The notes under the pieces were generated by a model. It searched no databases. It saw only the letters and a list, made by a program, of their open reading frames with translations, and was not told where the DNA came from. Both the position numbers and the translations under genes were made by a program. A stretch of DNA of 64,000 bases from Lepturacanthus savala (Eukaryota; Chordata; Actinopteri; Scombriformes; Trichiuridae). The DNA is taken from positions 2,320,848 through 2,384,847 of the forward strand of contig CM060471.1 of the NCBI GenBank assembly GCA_030544235.1. Reading direction: 5' to 3'. Shown here one piece after another: positions 1 to 12,249 of the stretch (position 1 is its first letter; every line of letters starts with the position of its first letter).

Positions 1-2274
1 AAAGCTTGCTGGGAAGAGGGTAATTCAACATGAAAGTACGGTTGAGAGGAGTGTTTGGATTACTGCAGACACGAGCTCCCTCAGAAGCGGAAAAAAAAAC
101 ATAATAATAATATTTTGATTTTGAGGGTTCAGCCCTTTTTGTCTATCAGCCTGAAGTGGATACTTTTGCTGTTTAATGTCACAAAAACAGATTTCACACC
201 ACCTCCCATTATGATTCCCCATGCAACAGCATTAGTAATGCAGCAAACAAGCCCATGTTTTTAGTTATTTTTTTTTCTGTTTTATTTAACCTAAGCTTAA
301 CAGAAAGAGTTTTGACATTGAAAAATTGTTGGCTTTGGCTATTAAGTGTGGGTTGAGGATTATTAGGTATAGTTTTGTTATTTTTTTAGGCCTACTTGAT
401 TAAAACAAAATCTAAATAAACAAGCGAAAGCACCTCCAAAGTCAAAAGCATCCATGGTGAAGTGTGGTGAAATGATACCTGAAACTGTGACTTTGGTGAC
501 TGCGTTTGGAGGAATTTGGGGGTTAGAGTGACTTACTGTTGTTACAGGGTGTCGGTTGTATTTTCATGAATCATGAAATGTTCTCATGATTGTCAATAAT
601 AGGTTTTTAGATTAGCCGTGAGGCCGATTCATTCATAAAAAATGTACTTTGTTAGAGTGTGAAGATGCCTTTGTGAATATTGAGAAAAGGAATGTTCAGG
701 ATCCACAGTTTGACTGGGTTCAAGACTGTCGTCAATTTATAGTTAAACACCTCTTATGTGTAAAAATGAATGTTCTTCTGCAGCAGCAGATGTCTGCACA
801 GATAGATGTTGCATCCTCAAGATATGCTGTAATATCCGGATAATGTCAGGGTTTCAGTGCATGTCTAAGAAGGGCTTTAGATTAACTCTGGATTTACATG
901 CTTAGAAAGGCAATCAAATCCCAAATTAATCCCAAACGTTTAAAATTGTCCAATTTGGTTGTTTTTTTTAAACGTGTATTCATACAACGAGGGCTGTAAT
1001 GTAATACAAGAACAAACATGGCAAACCTGATATGAAACGCATTATTATTAAAGCATAATTTTATGGAAACAAAATCTGATTGCTGCTATAACAAAATATA
1101 CTTCTTGACCACCACACACTTTAGCTTTGCAGGAGAGCCTCAGAGTAGCATTTCTCACAAATGCAATCCGTGTTTTTTTGTGTTTTACAAAAAAAGTAAG
1201 TGAATTTGAGCTCAGCCAACAACAAAGGTCCCAAATGAGCACAAAAAAACAATTAAAGGTGATCAACCTGCATAGAGATAAATGTGTGTGGGTTTCATGT
1301 ACAAGCAATAACATATTTATGAGTTACGATTTATAAATGGGTGCCACCATGTGTGTTAGATTTTGGCCATTCTGGCATAAATCAAGGTATCCATTATATA
1401 TTATATTTTCTAAAATCATATAGGCCAAACATATAATTGATTGATTTAGTTATGGACAAAATAACATATAAGTTTTATGTTTATTATTTTAAGTTACTCT
1501 AACAGAGTACATGAATTTGAATTGCATATTAACATAAGTGCCTCCATATGCTGTTTCTGCATTAAATATACTATTTACTGTGATTGCAATTAAAAGTTCA
1601 ATGTTAGTCTTCTTTTACATTAGAACTTAGCTCTCTTCTGCATCTTCCATCATTGAAATTTATTACAGCAATTTTTTATCGTTTCACCTAAGTCTCCACA
1701 CTGTGCAAATAAACTATCCTTAAGCAACTCCCCTGAGTGGAGATTGTGATTACCATCAGTTCCTATGTATGTGGCTGCCTCTGCCGCCCTGCTGAGGTAA
1801 TACGTCTTAATATCATTTAATAAATGTATTCAGCAGATATCTGCAAACCATATTAGAATGAAATTGCTTCAATTTAACATGGTTAGACCGTCCCTGCTGC
1901 TTATCCCCTGCATACCAAAGCCAGGTGCATTGATCATGATTAGTTTAGATGGAATGGTTTAGAATGGTCTGTTCTGTGATGATCAGGAACGTCTTCACCA
2001 CAAACACAAACACCGGCGTCTGGAAAGTGGATAAATGAACAGACAATTATTTACTTTTTGTGCAGATATGCATATGCAGCGGTGGAGTGTCGGAAGGATA
2101 AACCAACTCCAGCAATCATTCCTGTAAGATTTGTCATCATTGCCACAATAATAACCACAGCGTTCAGGGTCCATACAAGAAATGAAACATTATTCTTTCA
2201 TTTCTTATTTCAAACACAAGCCCTATTTTGCTATTTTTTCCTGTTTAATATTTACATTTAAAAATTAGGATGCT
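1..2274. other. Non-coding stretch, no gene recognised
   Basis: AT-rich sequence with short homopolymer runs and no splice-bounded coding segment that I can support. One open frame near 649-843 lacks an ATG near its start and any recognisable motif, so I do not call it. Confidence 0.6.
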
Positions 2275-2500
2275 TTTATGGTCCAAAGGCAGCTAGTTCA
2301 ACCTGTAGCTGCAATGCAGTCTGCCTTCTCATACTGACTCTGAAAAGCCCCGTCCCCCTAACTCTCCTCCCTACCAACATGCCCATTTTGTTGTGATAGA
2401 GCCTCTTTAAGTTCTCCAGAAAAGTATGTTTTCTCTCCCACACTGCATAGTAAACAGACAGATGCACTGGATGCACTGTTTTTTACTTCAGTTTCTGTTT
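2275..2500 (-). repeat. Fragment related to the neighbouring TTAA MITE
   Basis: The stretch around 2318-2372 (gcagtctgccttctca, then ctctgaaaa and a pyrimidine-rich run) matches, in reverse complement, the interior of the MITE at about 2825-2880. It is probably a decayed inverted copy or fragment of the same family. Its ends were not resolved. Confidence 0.45.
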
Positions 2501-2636
2501 CATCCCTCTGAATAAGTCAGTTTTGAATTACATCCCTGTAAATAAAACAGCTTGTGACTCCAGTAAACAAGAGGAGCTCAGGATCAATTGGAAGTAGTAG
2601 TCGCTTCTAATGTTAGCATTACTCACCTGGAATTAA

Positions 2637-2990
2637 AGGTGCCCTATTATTAAAAAAAACGAATAAAAACAAAAAAACAACAACAACAAAAAAAAACACT
2701 TGTTTAGTGCTTATCTGTAAACATTTAGTTGTCACTCATTCTATCTGGTCTTCTTTTGAATGTTGCTTAAACTTGAACACAAGCTGTTTATAAATGTCTA
2801 CTGTTGTGATGTCACAGTGGGGAGAGGGTTACAGGGTTTTTCAGAGTGGTGTTTGAGAAGGCAGACTGCAGGTGGACTGCTGGAGGTCCAACTATCTGCT
2901 TTTGGGTGGTAAAATCACCCTTTTTTCATTTTATAAATTACCCATGAAAATGTAAATAATAAATTGTGAAAATTGCTAAATAAGGCCCCT
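2637..2990. mobile_element. Non-autonomous TTAA-flanked MITE (354 bp)
   Basis: TTAA occurs directly at both edges (2633-2636 and 2991-2994). The inner ends are inverted: AGGTGCCCTATTAT on the left and, read on the other strand, AGGGGCCTTATTTA on the right. A TTAA target duplication is typical of piggyBac and Kolobok transposons. There is no transposase inside, so this is a MITE of one of those superfamilies. The interior holds an A-rich run (2650-2697) and a segment also found inverted at 2275-2500. Confidence 0.6.
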
Positions 2991-3092
2991 TTAAAGCTTA
3001 TTTTACTCACTTCTCTGTCAGAGCTCACATTGTATTCATAAATTTGAGGCAAAATCTTTGATTCCCCAACATATTATATGATTATTTAATTT

Positions 3093-3745
3093 ATTTAAGC
3101 CAATGACTACAAAGGATTTCAAACTGTTGACATAACTGCACTTGACAAGTAACAGCTGATTTGATTAGTTTATGGTTTCTATGGCGATTTGATTAGTTTA
3201 TGGTCTATGGTGGTGAGACAATACTTCAAATCTAGACTGAACCAGAAACTTGCACAGCCTGGCATGTCAAATCTAACTAAATCATTATTAGAATGATCTA
3301 TGACTGGGTGCTAGCTTTTGTGTAGCATTAGCTTAGCTTGTATACATAGGTGTGTTACTGTGTGTGTGTACAACACATAACTGATCTGTTCTTGTTCTAA
3401 TAGCAACAATATGAGTTTTAATGCATTTTAAAAGTTATGCAGTTTTAAGCAAATGTGTTGTAACATTAAAACTGATGATGAATTAATTTTGAATTTGAAT
3501 TTCCCTTTGTCATTTGACTGGCCCATTTTACCTGCAAGAAAAAAAAAATGGCACAGCAGATGTTTCAAGATTTGTAGGGCTTAAATAATTGTACTTTATC
3601 ACATTAGAGCACCAGAAAATGATTAGAAACAGTCATATCTACATTAATCATAGATATACAAGGAAAAGCCATATTTGGTATTGTGTTATTGTCCCAAGTG
3701 ATCCAAAAAGTGAACCAAAAAGTGGTCTAATTTATCTGATGTCAC
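3093..3745 (-). repeat. Unnamed inverted-repeat family, copy A
   Basis: This is copy A of a family found five times in the window. It is in reverse orientation relative to the copy at 44851. It ends at CTGATGTCAC (to 3745), followed by CCTA, just as copy D does. Shared interior blocks include the segment near 3160-3245 (gatttgattagtttatgg, then caatacttcaaatctagactgaac), the block with gctagcttttgtgtagc (3311-3330), and gcagatgtttcaagatttgtag (about 3557-3577). The left terminus is eroded. No coding capacity is seen. Confidence 0.6.
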
Positions 3746-3769
3746 CCTACTTTACTATACAATGTCTTA

Positions 3770-4353
3770 AGGGGTGTTCACACCGGACTCAACTGAAGCG
3801 ATTTTTTTTGCGCAATGGACGCGATTTTGTCACGCGACAAATTTTAATTTGTCTGTTTTGCCAGAATTCGCCAGATTGCATCATCGTGTCCCCGCCTATT
3901 TTGCTTTTTCTCTCATCATCCATGTGTGAGATCACCACTGTCACTGCATTGTACAGCTCTGAAAGTCCAAAGCTCCGCCGTCATTTGTGGGTAATGATCC
4001 CCTCTGGAGGTGCACAGAGCTCGGCTGGTTTCAACGCTTCCTACCGGAGCTCCGCCTGGACGATGCGGCTTCCAAGTGAAAAGTAAAAGACTGGTGATAA
4101 GTGAATTTCTCTTTGTCATGGGGACATGGAATGAATCTCATCGCTGATTGGTTGTCACGATACATCGTCCTGCGAATTTGCCTGAAAAGTTCAATATTTT
4201 CAACTCGACGAGGTGAATTTCGTGTCGCGAAGCGTGATTTTTCGCCACTTCGCGTCCATCGCATCATGGCGCAAAAATTCGTGACTTCCCATTGACTTAA
4301 CTTGTAATAGCTTCGCGCTGTCGCGCAAATTTTTGTCCAGTGTGAACACCCCT
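3770..4353. mobile_element. Harbinger-like non-autonomous element
   Basis: The 584-bp segment has inverted ends of about 19 bp: AGGGGTGTTCACACCGGAC at 3770 and its near-complement GTCCAGTGTGAACACCCCT ending at 4353. The 3-bp sequence TTA flanks it directly (3767-3769 and 4354-4356). A 3-bp TWA duplication is the mark of PIF/Harbinger elements. The interior is CpG-rich compared with its surroundings, with gcgcaaaaattcg-type blocks near both ends. Open frames on both strands cross it, but none resembles a Harbinger transposase to me, so I treat it as non-autonomous. Confidence 0.6.
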
Positions 4354-4356
4354 TTA

Positions 4357-5883
4357 GTGTATGTACACGCATATCAGGAAACAGAAGATGAAGAAGGGAC
4401 AGACTGGAGGATGACTTTAGAGTTTATAAGAATTCCTGGAGAGGTTTCTCAGAAAAAGTCTCAAAATAATATTATCAAAGGTTAGTGCACATAATTATCA
4501 CTGCCAGCATGTCCTATGTTGATTCCTCAGCAATTTAACAACACCCACAATTGACAGCAGGCTATCCACCCACAGAAGACGCCAAGAGAAACTGGGAACA
4601 TGCAAGAAAAGAACATTTGTTAGAACTTAAGCATGTTGCACTGTACAATTAACATTATATGCAAAGCCAGTGGTTTTCCAAATGCAGCCTTAGGTTGGGA
4701 AAATCATGCTTGGAACAGCACATTAAACTCAACATGAGAGGGAGGTCAAGGAAGTGACTTATGCCGTTTAATTGCTGGATAAAACAGTTTGGGAAACATT
4801 TTTTACAGCATTGATCTTTAATTGAAGGTTGTGGTTTATGACCCGTCTGTTATCATTTCAAAAACAAGCTGGCCACTAAAGTTCATGCAGTTAATTAATC
4901 ATTATTTGTGTTTCTTGAGAAGGGAATGTGGCTCCAGGTGGGGAGGGGGGTTCACAGCTATGGATATAAACAGCGGGAGCGATGCTTCGCATGTCAATAT
5001 GGCTGTCGTCTGATAAAGCAGGAAGCAGCCATCAGTCACAGGCTGGGAGGCGTGGCTGTAAATCTGTCAGCTCTATTTACCAGTTCTAAATCACTGGGAT
5101 GTTTGCTTTCCGTTGTTGTTTGGAGGGGTCTGTTGCTATTGAAACCAGAAGCCTTTTAATTACCACATGGTCTGAATAGGGATCCAGGATGGAGTTTTAA
5201 TCCATTTATTTTCACATGTTGGAAAACATGTAAAATAAACACCTAATGTTTATTCTTTTGCCTGTTTTTTTATTTTATTTATTTATGGTTAATTTGCCAA
5301 CAGGAGGAAGCTACATTGATAAAAGCAACAAAGGATGAAACCAGAGATAATTAGTCAGTGATGTAATTATCCCATGTGATGTTTGGAAAAGTACTGTATA
5401 TAAAATGGTTTTCAGCCCATTAGTTCTGTTAAGAGGCCGTGTGTGTATAAGTTGTCCAAGTCAGCAGGTCTGTGTGCGTCCCTCTTCCCTCAGGCCATGT
5501 CTCCTTTCCACCAACCACAGCACGTTTCCTCCCCCCCACCGCTTCTGGTGTTTTATCATTTATCTACATGACCTGAACTTCCACACGTAGCATTTCATTA
5601 AACGCATTTACAAAGCCTCGGTGGAGTCCCTGCTGTTTCATTTTACTGTAGATTGAGTGGATGAATGAACCCGATGAATCCTAATGTCTTCGCTGGCTCC
5701 CTGGACTTTTCTTTGAGCACTATGGAAGTTGACTTTTGCTGTTTTGAGTGAAATTATCTTAAAGCTGTTTGATAGATTACTGACATTTCTCCTTCCGTCT
5801 GCATGTTCCCCGCAGGGTGAATGTACTTGGTGTCACACAATATTAATAATGGATCACTGTCAGTTCAGACAGCTCTAAATTCT
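4357..5883. other. Non-coding stretch, no gene recognised
   Basis: Unique-looking sequence with no supported exon. A purine-rich tract lies near 4908-4960 and a T-rich run near 5260-5290. Nothing else could be assigned. Confidence 0.5.
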
Positions 5884-5893
5884 ACAGTTTTCA

Positions 5894-6086
5894 TTCTTTC
5901 ATTTTCTATATTCCTCATTAGGGCCATAGGGGTCTGCTGGAGCCAATCCCAGCACATTACAGGTGAGAGGCAGGGATACACCAGCCTATCACAGAGCGAA
6001 AGGTCCCAGACCAAGGAAGTGTTGAACCTATGACCTACTTGTTGCGAGGCAACAGCACTAACCCTGCGGCACCGTGTCGCCCCTCC
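5894..6086 (-). mobile_element. tRNA-headed SINE, internally deleted
   Basis: The element lies in reverse orientation and is bounded by perfect 10-bp direct repeats, ACAGTTTTCA at 5884-5893 and 6087-6096, which mark retroposition. The tRNA-like head is at the right (gtgtcgcc, gcggcac, gcactaac, then the ttgttgcgaggcaacag region) and the conserved 3' part is at the left (ctcattagggccata, ctgctggagccaatcccagc). Compared with the full copy at 46689-47036, the middle roughly 150 bp is missing. Confidence 0.8.
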
Positions 6087-6096
6087 ACAGTTTTCA

Positions 6097-6764
6097 AAAC
6101 AGCCAAAATAACGCAGTTGAGTATTTTTCTTGGTTCTTATTTTCTTTGGTTCTTGGTTCTTATTTTGGTTCGTATTTTCTGTTCTGTCAGCCATCTGTCA
6201 AGCACATTTTATTAATTGCTCCAATTTAAAATAGTATAGGCCAGTTTTAAACAGGCTCTATTAAAAAAAAATTTTAAAAATGTTTGTGTGCATATCTCTG
6301 GTGTTACTGCTAGACTCTGGTGTTACTGCTAGACAGGGCTGGGCTCTCCCCCCCCCCCTCAAAAAAAAAAAGAAAAAAAAAAAAAAAAAAACGGTCCTGA
6401 CATTTTTGGCTTTGGCTTAGACTGGCCCCTCATATTTAGCAGAGCACAACCTAGTCATTAGTGTATGTGTGCCCTGAAGAACAATAGCTACTACTGTTGT
6501 TACGTCCTGGCTTACATAAGTAAATTTACTTATAACCCTTATGAAGAAAAACTGAAATGAAAACTGATTTGTCTATTGTAGTACTATATTTTCATTTCCA
6601 AAATGTTTCATTATTCAGAACAAATGCAGTAAAGTGTAGTATTTTTGTAGTATGTAATATTTTAGTTTCATGTCCAAAATATTGCGTTTAATGCAGTGAT
6701 ACTGTAGTATTAGCCTACTGTAGTATACTGCAGTGATAGTGTAAAAAAACTGCAGTTTTGTTCC
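6097..6764. other. Non-coding; short tandem duplication and C/A tract
   Basis: A perfect 19-nt tandem duplication (ctctggtgttactgctaga) occupies 6296-6314 and 6315-6333. It is followed by a C run (6348-6358) and an A-rich run (6361-6391). Further on, 6630-6750 contains loose repeats of actgtagtat. No gene is seen. Confidence 0.6.
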
Positions 6765-7471
6765 CAGTGAAATTCTGGGAATTTTCAAAGTTAGAAACTT
6801 TCCATGGGAATTAATGGGAATAAATGGGAATTAATGAAAATATATGGGAATAAACGGGAATTAATCCAAAATTTAATGCTGGCCCTTAACAGGAAATTTA
6901 AATATAGTTTAAGAAAATATATCTTGGCTGAAATAACCACACATAACGCATTTGAGCCCACAGACTATATACACTGCTATTCAATGGTTTGGTCAAACTT
7001 TCTCTGTTTTCAAGAAAGAAAAAAAAAAACTCATACAAGAATTTATGCATCAATGGTCAAGTATTTCGAAGACCATTCCAGTTGTATAGCTACAGTAGCT
7101 ATATTTCTGTTTGTGCCATTGCATTAGCATTTTTACAAGCTTTTTTGTTATTTTATCCAAAAGAAAAATGCCACATTCACCATGTGATGTGTGGAAGCAT
7201 TTCTCACAAGCTGATGTTGAGGGAAAGTCTTTGTATATGTGTGAATAATGTGAAAAGACACATGTGAGGAATGCTACAAAAAAGGCAGCAACATATTGCA
7301 AAGTACCAAACATTTACTCAAGGCTCAAAATGTCCAGCAGACAAAAGTTTCACCCCAGGAGAAATTAAATCTGCTGTATCAAAGTCAGATAAATATACAT
7401 ATTTCCAATATTCCCCAGCTTTACTTCCCATGGAAGGTTTCTGGAAATTTACCAGGAATTTTACACCCCTT
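6765..7471 (+). mobile_element. hAT-type relic with broken BED zinc finger
   Basis: The left end starts CAGTGAAATTCTGGGAATTTTC. The right end (about 7430-7471, cttcccatggaaggtttctgg then ccaggaatttta) is its inverted counterpart over about 40 bp. CAGNG termini suit hAT elements. Inside, 7186-7320 encodes a decayed BED-type finger: DVWKHF, a CxxC whose second Cys (7249-7251) survives, then NATKK and, after a frameshift, QQHIAK where the finger's His belongs. A stop codon interrupts the CxxC. The element is a dead, mostly deleted hAT copy. The 8-bp target duplication is not clear. Confidence 0.55.
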
Positions 7472-7754
7472 TATAACCCTACTCCATGCATATGTATTCT
7501 AGCCCACAAATATAGATTTTGGTTGGTCGCTGTAATATCACGTGTGTAGCTGTGTCAAGTTATTTGAGTTGCTGGTTAGAGCGTGCAACCTAAGATCATA
7601 CATGACCACCAGAAGCCCAGAAGTAAATTCCAGAAGATTATTTTCTCTGATACCCTTTTTCAACCAAAGCAGTTCCAGTGCTGTTTTGGGGCCAGTGCTG
7701 GTGCTGGTTCACAATTGGTTCAACTTACGAACCAGCTGAGAACACGTTTTATAT

Positions 7755-8117
7755 TCTAGTTTCTTCACAATAGCCATCCTTTGATCTGATTGATAAAGCA
7801 AGTAATTCCACTAATTAACCCTGATAAGACACAACTATGAAGTAAAAACCATTTCAGGTGACTACCTGAAATGGTAGTCCATCAATAGAATGCCAAGAGT
7901 GTGCAAATCAGTAATCAGATCAAAGGGCTATTTTGAACAAACTAGAATATAAAACATGTTTTCAGTTATTTCACCTTTTTTTGTTAAGTACATAATCACG
8001 TATAAGTACGTAATCATGTGTTCATTCATAGTTTTGATGCCTTCAGTGAGAATCTACAAGGTAAATAGTCACAAACCATGAATGAGAAGGTGTGTCCAAG
8101 CATTTGGCCTTTACTGT
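7755..8117 (+). mobile_element. Tc1-like transposon 3' end
   Basis: This is the 3' end of a Tc1-like element. The last codons of the transposase survive at about 7890-7952 (MPRVCKSVIRSKGYFEQTRI, then stop), matching the usual C-terminal MPR...AVI..KGGYF...T of these enzymes. It is followed by the typical 3' non-coding block (tcagttatttcacc, catgtgttcattcatagttt) and the end ggtgtgtccaa...ttactgta. The upstream part is missing. A short perfect palindrome lies at 7848-7875. Confidence 0.7.
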
Positions 8118-9158
8118 ATGTCACATACATAGTTCAATCAGGAGAGTCGTGAATGAAAATAATTGTGTTTATTACAAAATTGAATGTGAATTAAAAAGTC
8201 TTTGGTGCTTGGACAAAAGGGGGGTGTCTGGGACCGAAAGGGACTTCATCCATGCAGCTGTGCAGATAGATTCCCCCGTCCGGACATTGGTGGTAGCTGC
8301 CGACTGTTGCTGCTGCTGGAACGAGCCGAGCTGGAACACTGCGAAGTAATGAGCAATGACCCGAAGGTGGTGATGGGGAGGTGGAGGGATGCAGGACCAG
8401 CTGGATGGGCACTCGAGCGGGCAGAGAGAAAGAGAGAATCCCTTTTAATGTGTTGCTATGCTATTGGTTGATGAGAAGAGCAGATGTGATCAGCTGTTCA
8501 ACGCTTGACACCCAGGAAATACCATTATATAGAAAATCGTGCATGGGGGCGGAGCAGTGACAATTGCATGGTCTTCCTGACTGGACTTTCGCTATGCTTC
8601 ATGTACGAGTACATAAACTAGTGCCAATTTCCAAGGGAGGCAGAAGAGGAGGAAGAAGAAGAAAAACAACAATGGATGACTTTGCAAGATTGACGGAGGC
8701 AGTGAATGGAGGACAGGAAGTGAGGACAGGAGGGGGGGGGTGAATTCTTGTCATATTATTATGACTGAGGCATAAATCTGTCTGACTGAGAGGACACCTG
8801 AAACTCAGCAATAATACCCCCACTCTAACACAGAGAGGAAAAAACATTACTGATGATTCACTATTCAGAACCCATTTTTTGTTATATTTTAGTCTATTTC
8901 GGGCCCTCGTTGTTGGCTATAGTATGCAGTTTGGGCACAGTTGTTTTTAAGTCCCTAACATTATTTGTGTGAAGTGTAGTTTGTGCTCGGTGACATTCTA
9001 GCTGCAGTGTGTGATGGGATTTGTTCGCTGATGATACTGTGTTCAGCCGCTGCCTCCCAGCTCACACACAGAGACTGTGAAAGGAGCTAATAAAAATGTT
9101 TATTAAACAATTCTCCGTGGCACCGGTCGCAATTCATCTCCCTCTGCCTCCACCTGCC

Positions 9159-9159
<1 letters not shown>
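8118..9159. other. Non-coding stretch, no gene recognised
   Basis: A moderately GC-rich part (8210-8430) with overlapping open frames on both strands shows no domain or splice-bounded exon. A G run lies at 8732-8740. I see nothing I can name. Confidence 0.5.

Positions 9160-9256
<97 letters not shown>
9160..9256. repeat. (CA)n microsatellite
   Basis: Uninterrupted CA dinucleotides over about 97 bp. The His-Thr and Cys-Val open frames crossing it are products of the repeat. Confidence 0.97.
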
Positions 9257-9257
<1 letters not shown>

Positions 9258-12249
9258 CAAAACAGAGACAAGTTATGTACCTTTGGTTCTAATGCTGCAG
9301 CAGGCAGCAGCGTACGCACTCATACACATGATGAGTCATGTCTGCTGCGTTTAAAACACATTCATACAGATCCTGCTAACAGCCCACCCCCGTCTCCGGG
9401 GGAAACATTCACAGAGAAGGTTTCTACAAACCACGGGTAAACATTTCAAACATAGTTACATAGTTTAGATGATGTTCACCTTTTTCTTAGCAGGAGGAGA
9501 AGGTTGCATGCTTTGGTTTATTTCCTTAAGTGGAAAAGTTGCAGGAGACACCACTGTTAGCCGGACATTTTAGCGTCATGTCAGCCATTTTACTGACATT
9601 CAACTAGACATTTTACCAGATATTTGTCATGTTGCACATTAATTGTTTTAACACAATCCGTGTTCTTTTCCTAACAATAACCAAGTGTTGTTGTTTTTTT
9701 TTTTTTAAAAACATAATTTACCACAGTGGTGTCACTAGAATTCCATATCCCATTAGTTGCCAACTATAAAATGAATTGGCAACTATTTTGACAATCATTT
9801 TGAGTTATTTTTAAGGATATTGATATAGTCTTTGGTTCCAGCTTCTCAGATCTGATTATTTTCTGAAAAAACCTTAACTAGTGAAAATAGCTTGTTTTTC
9901 GTACAATTAATACAAAATTGTGTAGAAGTATCTTGAAATATCTTATTCCATTGACAGATAATTGTGCTTATTTCAAGATGCTTTTTTTTCTAATTTTGGT
10001 CAATTTAGTATTTATTGTTTTCTTAAAATAAGATTACATTGTTGACTTACATTGACATTGACATACATTACATTGACTTTTTATCTTAATGTTGTCCGTT
10101 TATGTCACATTTTAGTCTTGTAATCTCATATTTTTGAAAAAAAAAATATTAAAATTTCCATTGGCAGAGAAGAAGAGAACAGATAATCAAAATTATCTGC
10201 CAATGGAATAAGATATTTCGAACAACTAACCAATTAATGATTTCAATAATAGATTCCCTGACTATCAAACTATTTATTAGTTGCAGCTTTGAAACAGTCT
10301 GTGAAAATATGCACATATCAAAAAAAATGTCATTCATTCACATTCATTGACACACACACACACACACACAGAAAACAGCATGCCAGATCCCTATTTGAAA
10401 TACCAGTGAGTCAGTTAATCAGCTGAACAGATGTTCGGTTGCTTCGTTGATCATTGTTTTTTGGTTAATGGGCTCTTTGGTCAGTCGGTGGGTAGATCGA
10501 TCAGGACGCAGGTTACTTGGCTGATGTGCAAAGGTTGTGTCACTAAAGATATGATGCAAGAAATGCTGATGGAAACAGATGAACTGGTTTCTTCTGCTTC
10601 CAACCCTGGTTTATATCCAGTTTAAACGAAGCCCGCCAACACACACGTATGCATTAATGCAGGCAGGGAACGCTGCATGATGCCTGCAGAGATGTACGTC
10701 AGTACACACCCATTCATCCATCCAAAGAGAGCAAAGAACAGCTTCACCCATGCTCACATGGTACAGCTCATTGTACTCCACTTCATCTTCCACAGTTACA
10801 GTCCACTTTTAAAAGCCCTGCCTGAACAACAGAGGGAGTTTGAACGAGCCTGTTCAGCAGTGGCAGAGAGCTCCAGGTATTTCAATGGTATTATGGGGAC
10901 AAAAGAGAAAAGACTTGAAGACTTACCAATTCCTCTAGAGTTGAGTTTGAATTTAGTTTGAAATTGTAATTCTTTAAAATGTAAAAATCTTTATCTTGTC
11001 ATGTGGTATTTTGTCCTTTTTTTATTTTTACCTTTTGTGAGCTGTTTGAATATAGTCTGCCTCTGCCCTCCTACATACTCCTGCTCAGTGTCTATTTTCC
11101 TTCAGTACTCTGTCTTCTCAGTGTATTTGTGGGCTTTTCTCTGTATAAGTAATTACCTGTTCAATCAGTGAACAGAATGTTGTCACTGAGGTTGTTTTTT
11201 TTTTTTTTTTTTTTTTTCTCCATCCGTTTCCATTGTGTTCTGGTGCATGACATGTCACGACCAGATTTCCTTTGGGCAGATCTAACAGTTTTTAAACTCA
11301 AACAGAGTGGCTAAATGAAATGACAGAGTCTTGTCAGACCAAACTAATTTGAATTTTATCAGTAAGATGTGACTGACTGAGACCCTGACTCTTACTGTCA
11401 AGCCCCTACAAAATGTAGCCTGGAAACAGTTGTTTTAAACATGATACACGTTCCTCAAAGGTTGGATTAGTGAAGCTAACCCGAAGTAACAGACAGGATG
11501 GCCTTGTTAAAGCTCAACATAGAGCAGAGGAATTATCTTTGTCTGTGCTTGAATTTATAAAAAGATTGACTTGAAGGACTCAGAATAAGTTTTGGCTTCA
11601 TTGTGGGAATCCTTCCTCTGTCTAAATTCTCAGAGACATGAAAAAACACGACTGAGAACTAACAGAAATAAAGGCATTTCAGAAATTATGCAACATGATC
11701 AGCCAGTTACTAGGATGTGAGATTATTCCATCCACCTGTTAGGTTGGCTTGATTGAATAATGCTGATTGGTTGGTTGGGAAGTTAATTTGTCTTGTAGGT
11801 GTAGATTAATTAGATGATTGGTTTTATTGGCTCATCAGTCACTGTGTTTTCAGTGTTGTTGGTTACTTAGTGCTTCAGCTGTTTCTGTTGGTCATTAATT
11901 AGCTGCCCTGTGAGTTAATATGCTGATGAAGAACTCAGCATCAAATCTACAAAGATCAAAACCATGTGTGTTGACATCACAGTAAGATAATGAAATGGAC
12001 AAAGGAATCTTTTATTTTTTTCTCTATGTTTTCATTGTGCATTCAAAGGGTTGCATTTTTATTAATGAACTCAACTTAGACATTTCCATTTCAAACATGT
12101 CAAACATGTTCAGCATCAGATATCTCACCCAGAGAGTGCCCTCAGCACTCTTTTCACCTTCTGTTTGACCTTTAAAAGCAGCCATTTTAACTGCTATATG
12201 GGCTTATTAGATATAATGGAGAGTACTAAGAACATTTCCACTTATCTAC
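9257..12249. other. Non-coding stretch with MITE fragments and poly-T
   Basis: Apart from the MITE pieces at 9830-10240, a short (CA) run (10350-10370) and a T run (11195-11217), I see no structure and no supported exon. Confidence 0.5.
9830..10240. repeat. AT-rich MITE fragments (CACTG family)
   Basis: The segments cttgtttttcgta, ttccattg.cagataattttgctta and caagatgctt...ctaattttggtcaa recur at 35150-35330, 39676-39975, 40370-40460 and 44010-44215. Here two pieces sit close together in opposite orientation: attccattgacagataat near 9946 and attatctgccaatggaata near 10192. The CACTG ends of the complete copy at 39676 are not visible here. Confidence 0.5.

Noticed and set aside
649..843. 64-codon frame with protein-like composition (CEDAFVNIEKRN...)
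   Set aside because: There is no ATG near its start, no convincing splice acceptor, and no motif that I recognise. It could be a decayed fragment, but that cannot be supported.
3589..4086. 165-aa open frame
   Set aside because: It runs from one repeat (copy A) into the Harbinger-like element and has no recognisable domain. It is chance openness across an element border.
4031..4372. 113-aa antisense frame in the Harbinger-like element
   Set aside because: It covers the terminal repeat and shows no transposase or Myb/SANT motif that I recognise.
9096..9440. 114-aa open frame with a long His-Thr repeat
   Set aside because: It is the translation of the (CA)n microsatellite and has no other coding evidence.
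10677..10961. 94-aa frame (LPEQQREFERACSAVAESS)
   Set aside because: The end looks somewhat protein-like, but there is no splice acceptor or known motif and composition is ordinary.
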